A stretch of 64,000 nucleotides of DNA from Reichenbachiella versicolor (GCF_003171675.1 NZ_QFZQ01000003.1:124001-188000); one strand, 5' to 3'; shown: positions 16,710 to 26,317, counted from the first letter of the stretch. Made by a program: numbers and translations. The notes: a model not told the origin generated them from the sequence alone.

Positions 16710-17539
16710 TGCGATTAGATTCACATAATCACTTTTGGAACTACAACCCTGAGAAGCACTCATGGATCAATGACGAAATGTCTGTGATCAGACAAGACTT
16801 TGGACCAGCAGATCTGAAATCTCTTTTGGCTCAGACAGGATTGGAAGGTACTGTAGCAGTACAGGCTGATCAGACAGAAGCTGAAACTGAGTTTTTGCTT
16901 GATCTAGCTCAATCCAATGACTTCATCAAAGCAGTAGTAGGTTGGGTGGATTTACGTTCCGAAAATCTAAATGAGAGACTTTCTCATTTTGCTCAGTACG
17001 AAAAACTAGTAGGTGTTCGACATGTGGTTCAGGATGAACCAGACCCGAACTTCATGTTAGGGGAAGATTTTCAGAGAGGTCTTTCTTTGTTGAAAGATTA
17101 TGGATTGACATATGATATTTTGATTTTTCCTAGTCAGTTGGATGCTGCTATAGAGACCGTTAGAAGACACCCAAAGCAGAAATTTGTTGTAGATCATATT
17201 GCTAAACCTTACATCAAGGATGGTAAGCTCGATGGTTGGAAGGAGAAAATTCAACTGCTTTCGTCATTTGACAATGTCATGTGTAAAATTTCAGGTATGG
17301 TCACTGAAGCTGATTGGAACAATTGGAGCCAAAAGGATTTTACTCCTTATATGGATGTAATTGTAGAAGCATTTGGTAAAAATCGAATAATGTATGGATC
17401 AGACTGGCCAGTATGTTTGTTAGGTGGAGAATACTCTGAGATTAAAGGGATCGTAGATCAGTATTTTTCTTCATATGCTGAGGAGGATCAGAATAAAATA
17501 TTTGGACTAAACGCCGCAGAATTCTACGGCATAAAATAA
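16709..17539 (+). CDS. Amidohydrolase, L-fucono/L-galactono-lactonase type
   Basis: A 276-residue metal-dependent amidohydrolase (Amidohydro_2 group). The N-terminal metal motif is H6-x-H8 in DSHNHFW, followed by KFVVDHIAKP, which carries a further His, and by YGSDWPV with the catalytic Asp. The family opens sugar lactones such as L-fucono-1,5-lactone, L-rhamnono-lactone and L-galactono-lactone. It overlaps uxaB by one base and is 7 bp from the sugar dehydrogenase gene, the enzyme that would make its lactone. The precise lactone is inferred from the operon. Confidence 0.88.
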   Translation: MRLDSHNHFWNYNPEKHSWINDEMSVIRQDFGPADLKSLLAQTGLEGTVAVQADQTEAETEFLLDLAQSNDFIKAVVGWVDLRSENLNERLSHFAQYEKLVGVRHVVQDEPDPNFMLGEDFQRGLSLLKDYGLTYDILIFPSQLDAAIETVRRHPKQKFVVDHIAKPYIKDGKLDGWKEKIQLLSSFDNVMCKISGMVTEADWNNWSQKDFTPYMDVIVEAFGKNRIMYGSDWPVCLLGGEYSEIKGIVDQYFSSYAEEDQNKIFGLNAAEFYGIK

Positions 17540-17546
17540 TATAGAT

Positions 17547-18341
17547 ATGGACTTAGGACTTAAAGATAAGGTGATAGTAGTAACTGGTAGTGCTGGTATG
17601 AAAGGTAGTATCGGAGAGACTATCGTGCAAGCCATAGCTGCAGAAGGAGCTATACCAGTATTGGTAGATAGAAATGATAGAGGAATTGCATATGCACAAG
17701 AGTTTCAAGACAAAGGAGTAGATTCTATATTTGTGAAGACAGATATGACAGAACCTAAGCAGATTGAAGCAGCAGTAAAGCTAATCATTGATAAATACGG
17801 TAAAATCGATGCATTAATCAATAATGTAGGGGTAAACGATGGTGCTGGTCTAGATTCATCGGTGGATGATTTCATGTATTCTTTGAAACTAAATATGGTG
17901 AGCTATTTTGTGATGGTGAAAGAGTGTCTTCCATATTTGAAGGAATCAAAAGGAAGTATCATGAATGTGGGGTCTAAAGTAGGCTATACTGGACAAGGTG
18001 GTACTTCTGGATATGCTGCTGCTAAAGGTGGTGTTTTGGCATTGACTAGAGAATGGGCAGTAGACCTGATCAATGATGGTATCAGAGTGAATGCTCTGAT
18101 TATAGCTGAAAGTTGGACTCCTGCTTACGACGAGTGGATTAAGACTTTGGACAATGGTGAAGAAAAGCTTAACTCTATCAAAGAGAAAATCCCATTTGAA
18201 AACAGAATGACAGAGCCTATGGAAATTGCAAATCAAATCTTATTTACGATTTCTGATAAGGCGGCTCATACTACAGGGCAACATATTTTCGTAGATGGCG
18301 GATATGTTCACTTAGATAGAGCATTACTTCCTGCTCAGTAA
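17547..18341 (+). CDS. SDR, probable L-fucose/L-galactose 1-dehydrogenase
   Basis: A 264-residue SDR. The cofactor loop TGSAGMKGSIG carries an insertion compared with the usual TGxxxGxG, Asp41 after the second strand suggests NAD preference, and the catalytic residues are S143, Y156 and K160 in GTSGYAAAKGG. Together with the adjacent lactonase, FucP transporter and mutarotase this fits oxidation of L-fucose or its 6-hydroxy analogue L-galactose to the lactone. The family also includes 2-keto-3-deoxy-L-fuconate dehydrogenases, which remains an alternative. Confidence 0.8.
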   Translation: MDLGLKDKVIVVTGSAGMKGSIGETIVQAIAAEGAIPVLVDRNDRGIAYAQEFQDKGVDSIFVKTDMTEPKQIEAAVKLIIDKYGKIDALINNVGVNDGAGLDSSVDDFMYSLKLNMVSYFVMVKECLPYLKESKGSIMNVGSKVGYTGQGGTSGYAAAKGGVLALTREWAVDLINDGIRVNALIIAESWTPAYDEWIKTLDNGEEKLNSIKEKIPFENRMTEPMEIANQILFTISDKAAHTTGQHIFVDGGYVHLDRALLPAQ

Positions 18342-18374
18342 AACTCAATCAACTAAATAGATAAGACTTAAATT

Positions 18375-19688
18375 ATGAAAAAGAGAGTAATCGTAGCGAA
18401 GGATATAATACTTCCCTTTATTGTTATTACTTCATTATTTGCCCTTTGGGGATTTGCTAATGATGTAACTAATCCAATGGTAACAGCCTTTAAGAAAGTA
18501 ATGCCTGAGCTAAGTTGGTTTGAAGCCTACCTAGTTCAATTTGCATTTTACTTTGGATATGGCTGTATGGCTATTCCTGCTGCTTTATTTATCAGATGGA
18601 AAAGCTACAAATCAGGAATTATTCTAGGTTTAGGATTGTATGCTACTGGTGCGTTTTTATTTTTTCCAGCATCTTCTTTGGAGAGTTATCCATTTTTCTT
18701 GATCTCACTTTACGTAATTACATGTGGTTTAGCGTTACTTGAAACAACAGCAAATCCACTTGTATTATCTCTAGGTGATCAGGAAACTGCTACTCAACGA
18801 TTGAATTTAGCTCAGTCATTTAACCCTATTGGGTCTTTAACAGGAATGACAGTAGCTCAGTTTGTAGTACTTGATAAAATTAAGTCGGCTGATTACGATG
18901 AGACTACTTATGCTGTATTGGATGCAGCAGAGAAAGCTGCAATTAAAACGGCAGACTTAGGTATTATTAGTGTACCTTATTTAGCCATTGGAGCAGTTGT
19001 ACTCGTGATTATGGTTGTGTTTATAATTATGAAGCTGCCTGCTGGACAAGAACACGTGAGCTTAACCTTTAAAGAATCTATTCAAAAGGTTTTTGCTAGA
19101 AAAGCTTTCTTTCCAGGTGTATTGGCTCAGATGTTTTATGTAGGGGCACAAATCATGTGCTGGACTGCAATTTTTCAATATGTAGAATATTTGAATCTAT
19201 CTGAAGGGAAAGAGTTAGTAGCTACTTATTGGAATATGTTAGCGATGGGGATTTTCTTAGCTGGTAGATTCTTAGGAACAGCTTTACTAAGTAAGATCAA
19301 AGCCCCTAAATTATTATCTGCATTTGCAGCTTGTGCTATTGCATGTTGTTTTGGAGCGATTGTCACTCCTGGTATGCCTGGTTTGATTTCTTTGGTTTGT
19401 ATTTCATTATTTATGTCTATAATGTTCCCTACGATTTACGGAATTGCCTTAAAGGATATGGGAGATGAGGCTAAAGTAGGATCAGCTTTCCTAGTAATGG
19501 CTATTGTTGGAGGAGCTATATTTCCTCCTATGCAAGGATTAATAATTGACGCAGGCGGATCTGGATTAAGTGATACTCTAATCATGGGGGTTCCAGAGGT
19601 GAAATTCTCTTTTATCATGCCTATGATCTGTATAGCTATGGTTGGATTATATGGACTATATGTTACTAAATTAAAAGGAGAAAATTAA
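18375..19688 (+). CDS. fucP: FucP-type sugar:H+ symporter (MFS)
   Basis: A 437-residue inner-membrane carrier with twelve hydrophobic segments. The first helix ends FALWGFANDVTNPM, placing an Asp where FucP has its proton/sugar Asp46, and the fourth helix has LALLETTANP, matching Glu135. The family imports L-fucose, L-galactose and D-arabinose, which share stereochemistry. It lies 33 bp after the dehydrogenase and overlaps the mutarotase start by one base, so it is part of the operon. The exact sugar cannot be read from the sequence. Confidence 0.9.
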   Translation: MKKRVIVAKDIILPFIVITSLFALWGFANDVTNPMVTAFKKVMPELSWFEAYLVQFAFYFGYGCMAIPAALFIRWKSYKSGIILGLGLYATGAFLFFPASSLESYPFFLISLYVITCGLALLETTANPLVLSLGDQETATQRLNLAQSFNPIGSLTGMTVAQFVVLDKIKSADYDETTYAVLDAAEKAAIKTADLGIISVPYLAIGAVVLVIMVVFIIMKLPAGQEHVSLTFKESIQKVFARKAFFPGVLAQMFYVGAQIMCWTAIFQYVEYLNLSEGKELVATYWNMLAMGIFLAGRFLGTALLSKIKAPKLLSAFAACAIACCFGAIVTPGMPGLISLVCISLFMSIMFPTIYGIALKDMGDEAKVGSAFLVMAIVGGAIFPPMQGLIIDAGGSGLSDTLIMGVPEVKFSFIMPMICIAMVGLYGLYVTKLKGEN

Positions 19689-20029
19689 TGAGTACACAAA
19701 GATTTTGTTTAGCTCTGGATCTTAAAGATGATCCAGAGTTAATCGCTAAATACGAAGAATACCATGCGCCGGGAAATGCATGGCCTGAGATTACAGAAAG
19801 TATTACTAGTGCCGGAATCACGGATATGCAGATCTACAGAACTGGAAATAGACTGTTTATGATTATGGAAGTAGATGAGACTTTCGATCCTACTAAGAAG
19901 GCTGAAATGGATGCAAATAATCCAAAAGTTCAAGAGTGGGAGGAGTTGATGAATACTTTTCAATTACCAATCCCATGGGCTGCACCAGGAGAAAAATGGG
20001 TGCCGATGAATAAAATTTTTCAACTGTGA
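19688..20029 (+). CDS. L-rhamnose/L-fucose mutarotase (RhaM family)
   Basis: A 113-residue DUF718 protein. The RhaM signature is complete: RFCLALDLKDDPE, YHAPGNAWPEI with the active-site His, MQIYRTGNRLFMIME, and a terminal WEELMNTFQ..PWA..GEKWVPM. It interconverts alpha and beta anomers of a 6-deoxyhexose-like sugar in the cytoplasm, feeding the dehydrogenase. It is the last gene of the operon and is followed by a terminator. Confidence 0.9.
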   Translation: MSTQRFCLALDLKDDPELIAKYEEYHAPGNAWPEITESITSAGITDMQIYRTGNRLFMIMEVDETFDPTKKAEMDANNPKVQEWEELMNTFQLPIPWAAPGEKWVPMNKIFQL

Positions 20030-20464
20030 TCGAACACGCTACGGAAAATGACTTTTGTCATATTTTTTTACACTCACTTTTTGGTTTTTTAATAAAACTT
20101 TAACTGTTTTGTAGCAGTTCCAGTTGCAGGAACAAAAATATTTAGGTTAGGTTAATTAGATAAGGGCTCATTCGCAAAGGCGGTGAGCCTTTTTTATATT
20201 AATGTATTTCGCACGATTAAATTTCTTGTTTCCCAATCACAGTTCTGTTAAAAGAAACTACTCATCTCTATTTATTTGATCTCACAAGAAAGAATAAAAA
20301 GCATACTATCTTATTATCGTCGCGTAGATTCTCGAGATAGTCTGTATTTTCTAGTAATGGAAAAATGTTAGAGCTTGGCTAGCTTGATGGCAAAGGTTTG
20401 ATTGAGTGTGATAGGAGTAGATTTTGCAAAGGTTTAGAATAGAATCTTAATCTAAGTCAGCTTC
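20030..20464. other. 435-bp convergent intergenic region
   Basis: It holds the operon terminator at 20162-20195. The remaining 270 bp show no convincing frame, repeat or hairpin. Confidence 0.5.
20162..20195 (+). terminator. Terminator after the first sugar-acid operon
   Basis: AAGGGCTCA (20162-20170) pairs with TGAGCCTT (20184-20191) with one bulged G. The loop holds an inner CGC-AAAG-GCG hairpin. A T-run follows. Confidence 0.8.
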
Positions 20465-20968
20465 TTATCTGTTTCGCTCTTTGAATGACCAAGTAAAGTC
20501 AAATTCTGAAACTATAGTACCATCTGAAGTTCTTCCTGTAGTGTGAATAGTGACTTCTATACCTTGTTTTGTTTCTATGGCCTTATTAACTGCAGAAAAT
20601 AGCTTTTCACCATCTTCACAAATAAAAAATACACGGTCTTTGGCCTGTTTGTGAAATTTTGCTTTGAACCCTGTGACGATTACTGCCACACTCGGATTAT
20701 ATCCAATGCTAGCCATAATAGCCATTACTCCAGTAGATATCTCGGCAGCCATGCTCTGTACAGCGAAATACATAGATTTAAAAGGGTTGAAGTTGAGCCA
20801 CTTAAAAGGGACAGTTGAGACACTTTTCGTAGTGTCAAGATGAGTTAACTTCATGCCACATAGAAATCCAAGAGGAATCTTTGTGAGTAAGAAAGAGCGA
20901 AAAATAAAAGGATTGATCATCCTTCGATGAAAAGCTGATTGCTTAGGGTTCAGTTGTCTCATAGTCAT
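20465..20968 (-). CDS. DUF4442 hotdog-fold thioesterase-like protein
   Basis: A 167-residue protein with the hotdog-fold pattern: a helix region NPFKSMYFAVQSMAAEISTG followed by beta strands (KQGIEVTIHTTGRTSDG, VSEFDFTWSFKER). The KHxNPFxSMYFAVQ block is typical of DUF4442 proteins, related to PaaI-type acyl-CoA thioesterases. A substrate is not identifiable. It is a single gene between convergent and same-strand neighbours. Confidence 0.75.
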   Translation of the reverse strand: MTMRQLNPKQSAFHRRMINPFIFRSFLLTKIPLGFLCGMKLTHLDTTKSVSTVPFKWLNFNPFKSMYFAVQSMAAEISTGVMAIMASIGYNPSVAVIVTGFKAKFHKQAKDRVFFICEDGEKLFSAVNKAIETKQGIEVTIHTTGRTSDGTIVSEFDFTWSFKERNR

Positions 20969-21162
20969 GCTAGAAGATACTAAATATCTGGTTGATAAAC
21001 CCTTTATTCTCTGGATAGCCCTTTGGGTTTAATTTCTTAACCTCTTGGGTAGAGTTTAAAATCTTGAAGAAACCCTCTACCCCTTAAGTTGGCGAACGTC
21101 ATTCTGGGCCAAGGTGAATTGAGAGTTATTCACATATAACCTACTGTTGCATTCCGTTTTTG

Positions 21163-21192
21163 AAAAGCGTCATGAAACGCATGACGCTTTTT
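21163..21192 (-). terminator. Terminator between glgP and the thioesterase gene
   Basis: AAAAGCGTCATG (21163-21174) and CATGACGCTTTT (21180-21191) are perfect inverted repeats with a 5-nt loop. T-runs on both sides make it usable in either direction, and it lies 22 bp after the glgP stop. Confidence 0.8.
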
Positions 21193-21213
21193 AAACGGCT
21201 CAAAAATCTCCCA

Positions 21214-23739
21214 TTAACACATCATGATTGCTCCGGCTTCTTCGATATGTTCAGGTAACTTTACTTTGTATGGGTCGATTTTCCAGATGTCATCACAATA
21301 TTCTCGAATAGTTCGGTCACTAGAAAATTTACCAGATCTAGCTACATTGAGAATTGACATTTTAGTCCAAGCATCTTGATCTCTATAAGCTTCAGCTACT
21401 CGATCTTGGCACTCAATATAACTTTGATAATCAGCCATTAATACATATTCATCACTGTATTTTAAATTATCCACTATAGGGTGGAATAGATTCGGTTGTT
21501 GTGGACTAAAATAGCCGGTGTATATCATGTTCAATACCTTTTGTAGTTCATGATTGACATCGTAATGGTGAAGAGGTATGTAGTTACTAGCTTTTAACTC
21601 ATAAACCTGTTTTGCATCTAATCCAAACAGGAAAAAGTTCTCTTCGCCTACCTCTTCACGTATTTCGATGTTCGCACCATCAAGAGTACCAATGGTCAAA
21701 GCCCCATTCATTGTAAACTTCATATTTCCAGTACCAGAAGCTTCTTTTCCTGCAGTAGAAATCTGCTCCGAAAGATCAGCTGCTGGATATACCGATTGAC
21801 TGTTTTTCACACTATAGTTTGGAAGAAAAACAACTTTAAGCCTACCATTCACATCAGGGTCGTGGTTTACTACTTCAGCCACTGAATTAATCAACTTAAT
21901 AATAAGCTTAGCCATGAAGTATCCTGGAGCTGCCTTACCACCAAAAATGAATGTTCTAGGTACTATGTCAATATTAGGATTTTCTTTTATACGGTTGTAT
22001 AGAGTGATAATATGTAGGACATTCAAATGTTGACGTTTGTATTCATGAATTCTTTTCACCTGAATGTCAAATATTGAATTCACATTTAATTCAATTCCAT
22101 ATTTGTTTTTGATTTTATCAGCAAGTTTCTGTTTTGCACTAAGTTTCGCTTCTTGCCAGTCTTTTTTGAACTTCTTGTTGTCAGCGTATTGTTCAATCTC
22201 CTTCAGTTTTGTCAGATCTTTGATCCACTCTGAACCTATTTTACTGGCAATTACTGCTGCCAAATCAGGATTTGAAGCTACCATCCATCTTCTTGGTGTT
22301 ACTCCATTCGTCTTATTCGAGAATTTTTCTGGGTACATTTCATAGAAGTCTTTCAATACCTCAGAAATTAATAATTCGGTATGTAGTGCTGCTACGCCGT
22401 TTACTGCATACGATCCTACAATAGCTAAGTGCGCCATTCGAATGTACTTTTCACCAGCTTCATCGATGATCGACATTCTAGAAATCTTGCCTTCATCGTT
22501 GGGGAATTTTTTTCGGATGGAGTTCAAGAAATGATAGTTGATCTCAAGAATAATTTCAAGATGTCTAGGGAGCAGTTTGCCAAACAAAGGCATCGACCAT
22601 TTTTCTAACGCTTCAGGAAGTAAAGTATGGTTTGTGTACGCGAAGGTTTTGCGTGTAACTTCCCATGCTTCGTCCCAACTGACATCGTTTTCATCAATTA
22701 GTAGTCTCATCATTTCTGCTACAGCAATAGACGGGTGAGTATCATTGAGTTGCATTGTCATTTTCTCATGGAAAACTGTAATAGGAGTTTTTCGAACCTT
22801 TTTATGGAACCTAATTACATCTTGCAGTGTAGCTGAAACAAAGAAAAATTGCTGCATTAATCGTAATTCTTTACCGCTAATTTTGGAGTCGTTGGGGTAA
22901 AGAACTTTAGTAATATTTTCAGAGATAACTTTATTCTCTACGGCACCAAAGAAGTCACCTTCGTTAAAGGATTGAAAGTCAAAGCTTTGGTCGGCTTCCG
23001 CTTTCCAGAGCCTTAGAATTACAGCATTATCTGATTTATATCCAGTGATAGGTGTGTCATATGGAATTGCTAATACTTCTTGATCAGCATCCCAACTTAC
23101 TCTATAATTACTCTTCTCATCATACCATACTCTCGTTTTTCCTCCAAACTTCACATGGACACTAGATTGGTACACAGGTACTTCCCAAGGGTTGCCAAAT
23201 TTTAGCCATTTATCGGTTCCTTCTACTTGCCAACCGTCTTGAATACGCTGATCGAATATTCCAAATTCGTATCTGATTCCGTACCCAATCGCAGGAATAT
23301 CAAGTGATGCCATAGAGTCAAGAAAGCATGCAGCCAATCTGCCTAAGCCTCCATTACCTAACCCAGGCTCAACTTCTTGATCAATCATTTTTTCAAGATC
23401 AAGTCCTAATTCATCCATTGCCTCACGGAAATTTTCTTTTTGTCCTAAGTTTATCAGGTTGTTTTCTAGATGAGGTCCAAGAAGAAATTCTGCAGATAAA
23501 TAGGAAACAGTTCTAGGGTCTTTCTTTTTAAAGTCTTGCAAGGCATGTAACCACCGCTGCATAATTCTATCTCTTATAGTATATGACAGCGCCATATATT
23601 CATCCCATTTTGTTGCGGATGACGGTACTTTACTTTGCATACAAAATAAGTGATCTAAATATGCTCTTTTGACCGTCTCTTTATCGAGACCAGTTCTGTC
23701 ATTCTCTACATGAGTTCTTTTTGGTGAAGTTTTGGCCAT
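21214..23739 (-). CDS. glgP: Glycogen/starch phosphorylase
   Basis: An 841-residue GT35 phosphorylase, the size of the E. coli GlgP/MalP and animal enzymes. It releases glucose-1-phosphate from alpha-1,4-glucans with pyridoxal phosphate. The N-terminal TVSYLSAEFLLG, the central KRIHEYKRQHLN and the cofactor site EASGTGNMKFTMNGALTIGT, with the PLP lysine at K674, are all intact. The gene stands alone, without glgA/B/C neighbours. Its leader (23740-24021) is shared with the divergent beta-helix gene. Confidence 0.96.
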   Translation of the reverse strand: MAKTSPKRTHVENDRTGLDKETVKRAYLDHLFCMQSKVPSSATKWDEYMALSYTIRDRIMQRWLHALQDFKKKDPRTVSYLSAEFLLGPHLENNLINLGQKENFREAMDELGLDLEKMIDQEVEPGLGNGGLGRLAACFLDSMASLDIPAIGYGIRYEFGIFDQRIQDGWQVEGTDKWLKFGNPWEVPVYQSSVHVKFGGKTRVWYDEKSNYRVSWDADQEVLAIPYDTPITGYKSDNAVILRLWKAEADQSFDFQSFNEGDFFGAVENKVISENITKVLYPNDSKISGKELRLMQQFFFVSATLQDVIRFHKKVRKTPITVFHEKMTMQLNDTHPSIAVAEMMRLLIDENDVSWDEAWEVTRKTFAYTNHTLLPEALEKWSMPLFGKLLPRHLEIILEINYHFLNSIRKKFPNDEGKISRMSIIDEAGEKYIRMAHLAIVGSYAVNGVAALHTELLISEVLKDFYEMYPEKFSNKTNGVTPRRWMVASNPDLAAVIASKIGSEWIKDLTKLKEIEQYADNKKFKKDWQEAKLSAKQKLADKIKNKYGIELNVNSIFDIQVKRIHEYKRQHLNVLHIITLYNRIKENPNIDIVPRTFIFGGKAAPGYFMAKLIIKLINSVAEVVNHDPDVNGRLKVVFLPNYSVKNSQSVYPAADLSEQISTAGKEASGTGNMKFTMNGALTIGTLDGANIEIREEVGEENFFLFGLDAKQVYELKASNYIPLHHYDVNHELQKVLNMIYTGYFSPQQPNLFHPIVDNLKYSDEYVLMADYQSYIECQDRVAEAYRDQDAWTKMSILNVARSGKFSSDRTIREYCDDIWKIDPYKVKLPEHIEEAGAIMMC

Positions 23740-23942
23740 GTTGGTATTTAAAATTTAAGGTTTGAGATTTATTTAATCCTATTCAAGATACAAGACATTA
23801 ATAAAATCTTAGTGACGGAAAGGGCTGAATTTTTCAAAAAACATCTGATAAGAAAGAGCTTATGTCCAGTATGAGGGGGGAATTCAAATATCTAATTGAA
23901 TTTTTTTAAGATGATTAATCATTACCTATCTTCAAATGATCG

Positions 23943-24001
23943 TTTAAGTGTCAGTGATCAATGACTGTACCAATGTGACTCATTTTAATTGGACACTTAA
24001 A
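23943..24001. promoter_or_regulatory. Large imperfect cruciform upstream of the beta-helix gene
   Basis: TTTAAGTGTC (23943-23952) and GACACTTAAA (23992-24001) are perfect 10-bp inverted repeats. Between them lies a second pair, CCAAT (23970-23974) with ATTGG (23988-23992). The structure ends 21 bp before the start codon at 24022 and may be an operator or a leader hairpin. Confidence 0.45.
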
Positions 24002-24021
24002 GGATACTTAGTAACTACTGA

Positions 24022-25293
24022 ATGATGAATGGTATGACAAGACGAACTATTACTTTATGGTTAGGCGCATTGTTCATATTGATATGCCAGCCATACGTCA
24101 AAGGTCAATCCTTTGATGAAAATGACTATTACAAGACACCACTCAATCATTATCTATTGGTCAATTTTAAAAAGGATTATAAAATAGATAATGATTTTGA
24201 TACAGATGATTCACCGTTGTTGCAGAAGGCAATTGATTTTGTAGCAGCTAGAAATGGCGGTGCCGTCTATATTCAAAAAGGAAAATATACTTTTTCTGAA
24301 GTTAGATTAAAACCTGGCGTCCACCTGCAAATTGAACCAGGAACTGTAATTAAACCTAGGCGTGAAGGTTATCTCAATAGACAAGGGCAGCATTCTGAAT
24401 ATTCAGTGTTTTATATAGGGATTAAAGGCGATCAAATATATGATGATATGAGCATAACTGGAATGGGGGGCAGTTTTACAGTCAACCTCTCAGAGGCTGA
24501 TAATCACAAAGGAAAGGCGGTAACTGTTTTCAATGCTCAGAATTTTTCTGTTAGTAACATGAAGGTATTATGTGATGGTATGGTACTAAGTCCAATAAGC
24601 ATTCTAGCTTCTGTTTACAAAGGGAAAATCCTAAAAGTAAGAAATGGAGTGGTAAAGAATGTTTCTGGTGAAGGATTACAGTATTGGTTGAACTTGGTAA
24701 AAATATCAACTGGAGATAATTTATACATAGACAATGTGTCGGCCGTAGGTGGAACAACCTTAGGCATTGAGCCTTGGCTGAATGTAGAGCCATTCCTTAT
24801 GAGGCATGTTCGTGTAGATAATGTGGTTGCTAAAAGAGTAGCTAATGAAAGTGGTTATGCAGGAGTAGTACTAAATCCTAGATTATCCGAAAATGGAATT
24901 ATCAAAATAAAAGATGTCATAGCTAAAGGGTCGGCAACTGCAGTTAGTATTGAGAAACAATTCTTAAATGACAATTTACGCAGTAAAGGTTTCGTCGAAG
25001 GTAAGCTAGATCCATCTACCTCTATAAGGAATGTAAAAGCAACCAGCTCTGAAAAACAAGCTATGGTCAAGTATAAGTTTTTTAGGTATTTGCCATGTGA
25101 TATCAGACCTGACGTTGCAAAACCTGAAGGAAATAAACAATACACTGCAATGTTTTCTGGTCCTTCTATTGCACCGATTTTGAATATTTATGGCCCAAAA
25201 ATAAATGTTAGTAAAGAATCAGTTATTGAGTCTAATGGCTTTCCAGATCAGCGCATATATGTAACTAGGAATATGAAGTATCAGTGTAAATAA
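24022..25293 (+). CDS. Secreted right-handed beta-helix protein, possible polysaccharide hydrolase or lyase
   Basis: A 423-residue protein with an export signal (about 1-28, ending VKGQS). The mature N-terminus shows the pectate-lyase-fold entry pattern: DFDTDDSPLLQKAIDFVAARNGGAVYIQKGKYTF. Repeating short strands (ISITG.GG, NFSVSNMKV, LYIDNVSAV, MRHVRVDNVVA, GIIKIKDVIA) continue to about residue 330. This fold is shared by GH28, GH82 and several polysaccharide lyase families. I cannot assign a family or catalytic residues. Given the algal-sugar operons nearby, a role in algal galactan breakdown is possible. It is a single gene with a terminator after it. Confidence 0.8.
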   Translation: MMNGMTRRTITLWLGALFILICQPYVKGQSFDENDYYKTPLNHYLLVNFKKDYKIDNDFDTDDSPLLQKAIDFVAARNGGAVYIQKGKYTFSEVRLKPGVHLQIEPGTVIKPRREGYLNRQGQHSEYSVFYIGIKGDQIYDDMSITGMGGSFTVNLSEADNHKGKAVTVFNAQNFSVSNMKVLCDGMVLSPISILASVYKGKILKVRNGVVKNVSGEGLQYWLNLVKISTGDNLYIDNVSAVGGTTLGIEPWLNVEPFLMRHVRVDNVVAKRVANESGYAGVVLNPRLSENGIIKIKDVIAKGSATAVSIEKQFLNDNLRSKGFVEGKLDPSTSIRNVKATSSEKQAMVKYKFFRYLPCDIRPDVAKPEGNKQYTAMFSGPSIAPILNIYGPKINVSKESVIESNGFPDQRIYVTRNMKYQCK

Positions 25294-25318
25294 TACTATT
25301 AGTACAATCTAAGTAAGG

Positions 25319-25356
25319 ATTAAAAACAGCAGACTGTCAAGTCTGCCGTTTTTAAT
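25319..25356. terminator. Bidirectional terminator
   Basis: ATTAAAAACAGCAGACT (25319-25335) pairs with AGTCTGCCGTTTTTAAT (25340-25356) with one mismatch and a 4-nt loop. It serves the convergent beta-helix and aldo/keto reductase genes. Confidence 0.9.
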
Positions 25357-25366
25357 CATTTAAACT

Positions 25367-26317
25367 CTATGACCAAATAGATTCCACAGTATATGGAGAG
25401 CCTTCTTGTGCCCAAAACTGTCCGTCAATGTATCTATGACCTAAATCTAAGCTGTCAATTGTAGCGATGTCTTCGGTAGAAAGAGTAATGTCTTTACTAT
25501 CTAAGTTTTGTTTTAGCCTTTCAGGATTGGTAGATTTAGGAATAACAACTAATCCCTTGGCAATAGTCCAAGCAATCAATGCTTGAGCCACAGAAATGCC
25601 ATTGGTCTCTGCTATAGCTTTAACTTTTTCATTTTGAAGAAGAGCTGGTTCGTCATCTCTCTTTACTCTCGCGGGTCTATCTGCAGAGCCTAATGGAGAG
25701 TAACAAGTAACCTTAATACCTTCACTCAGGCAATAATCTACCAATTCAGGTTGTTGGTTATAAGCATGTCTTTCAAATTGGTTCATTTCAGGTTTTATAC
25801 CAGAAAGTTTAGTGATTTCTTCAATTTTACTTTTACTGAAATTACTAACACCAATATGTTTTATTTTACCTGTTTTCTTTAATTCTATCAACTCATTCCA
25901 AGTTTCAATTAAAGGGATTTCTTCTAATGAAATAAAGTCAGCACCACTAGAAGGTAAGTCTATTCTAGACTTCATAGCCACTGGCCAATGAATTAAGTAT
26001 AAGTCTAAATAATCAAGTTTAAGAGCTTTTAAACTTCTATTCATACCTTCTTCAACATCTTCTTTTTTGTGAAAAGAATTCCAAAGTTTAGAAGTAATCC
26101 ATAGATCTTCTCTCGCCACCAAACCGGTTTTTATGGCTTCTTGAATAGCATCACCTACTTCATTTTCGTTGCCATAGATATATGCACAATCGATGTGTCT
26201 ATAGCCTATTTTGATCGCCTCTAATACTGCCTCGTATACCTCTCCTGGAGCAGATTTCCATGTACCAAGTCCTAGGATCGGCATTTGATCACCATTATCA
26301 AATGTCAGTGTTCTCAT
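25367..26317 (-). CDS. Aldo/keto reductase
   Basis: A 316-residue AKR with the complete catalytic tetrad: Asp in GYRHIDCAYIYGNE, the nearby Tyr, Lys in ITSKLWNS and His in LYLIHWPVAM. The NADPH-binding signature IPKSTNPERLKQN is present near residue 258. It most resembles AKR1-type aldehyde reductases, which reduce aldehydes and aldoses. The substrate is not evident. The gene is single, divergent from nhaC. Confidence 0.92.
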   Translation of the reverse strand: MRTLTFDNGDQMPILGLGTWKSAPGEVYEAVLEAIKIGYRHIDCAYIYGNENEVGDAIQEAIKTGLVAREDLWITSKLWNSFHKKEDVEEGMNRSLKALKLDYLDLYLIHWPVAMKSRIDLPSSGADFISLEEIPLIETWNELIELKKTGKIKHIGVSNFSKSKIEEITKLSGIKPEMNQFERHAYNQQPELVDYCLSEGIKVTCYSPLGSADRPARVKRDDEPALLQNEKVKAIAETNGISVAQALIAWTIAKGLVVIPKSTNPERLKQNLDSKDITLSTEDIATIDSLDLGHRYIDGQFWAQEGSPYTVESIWS

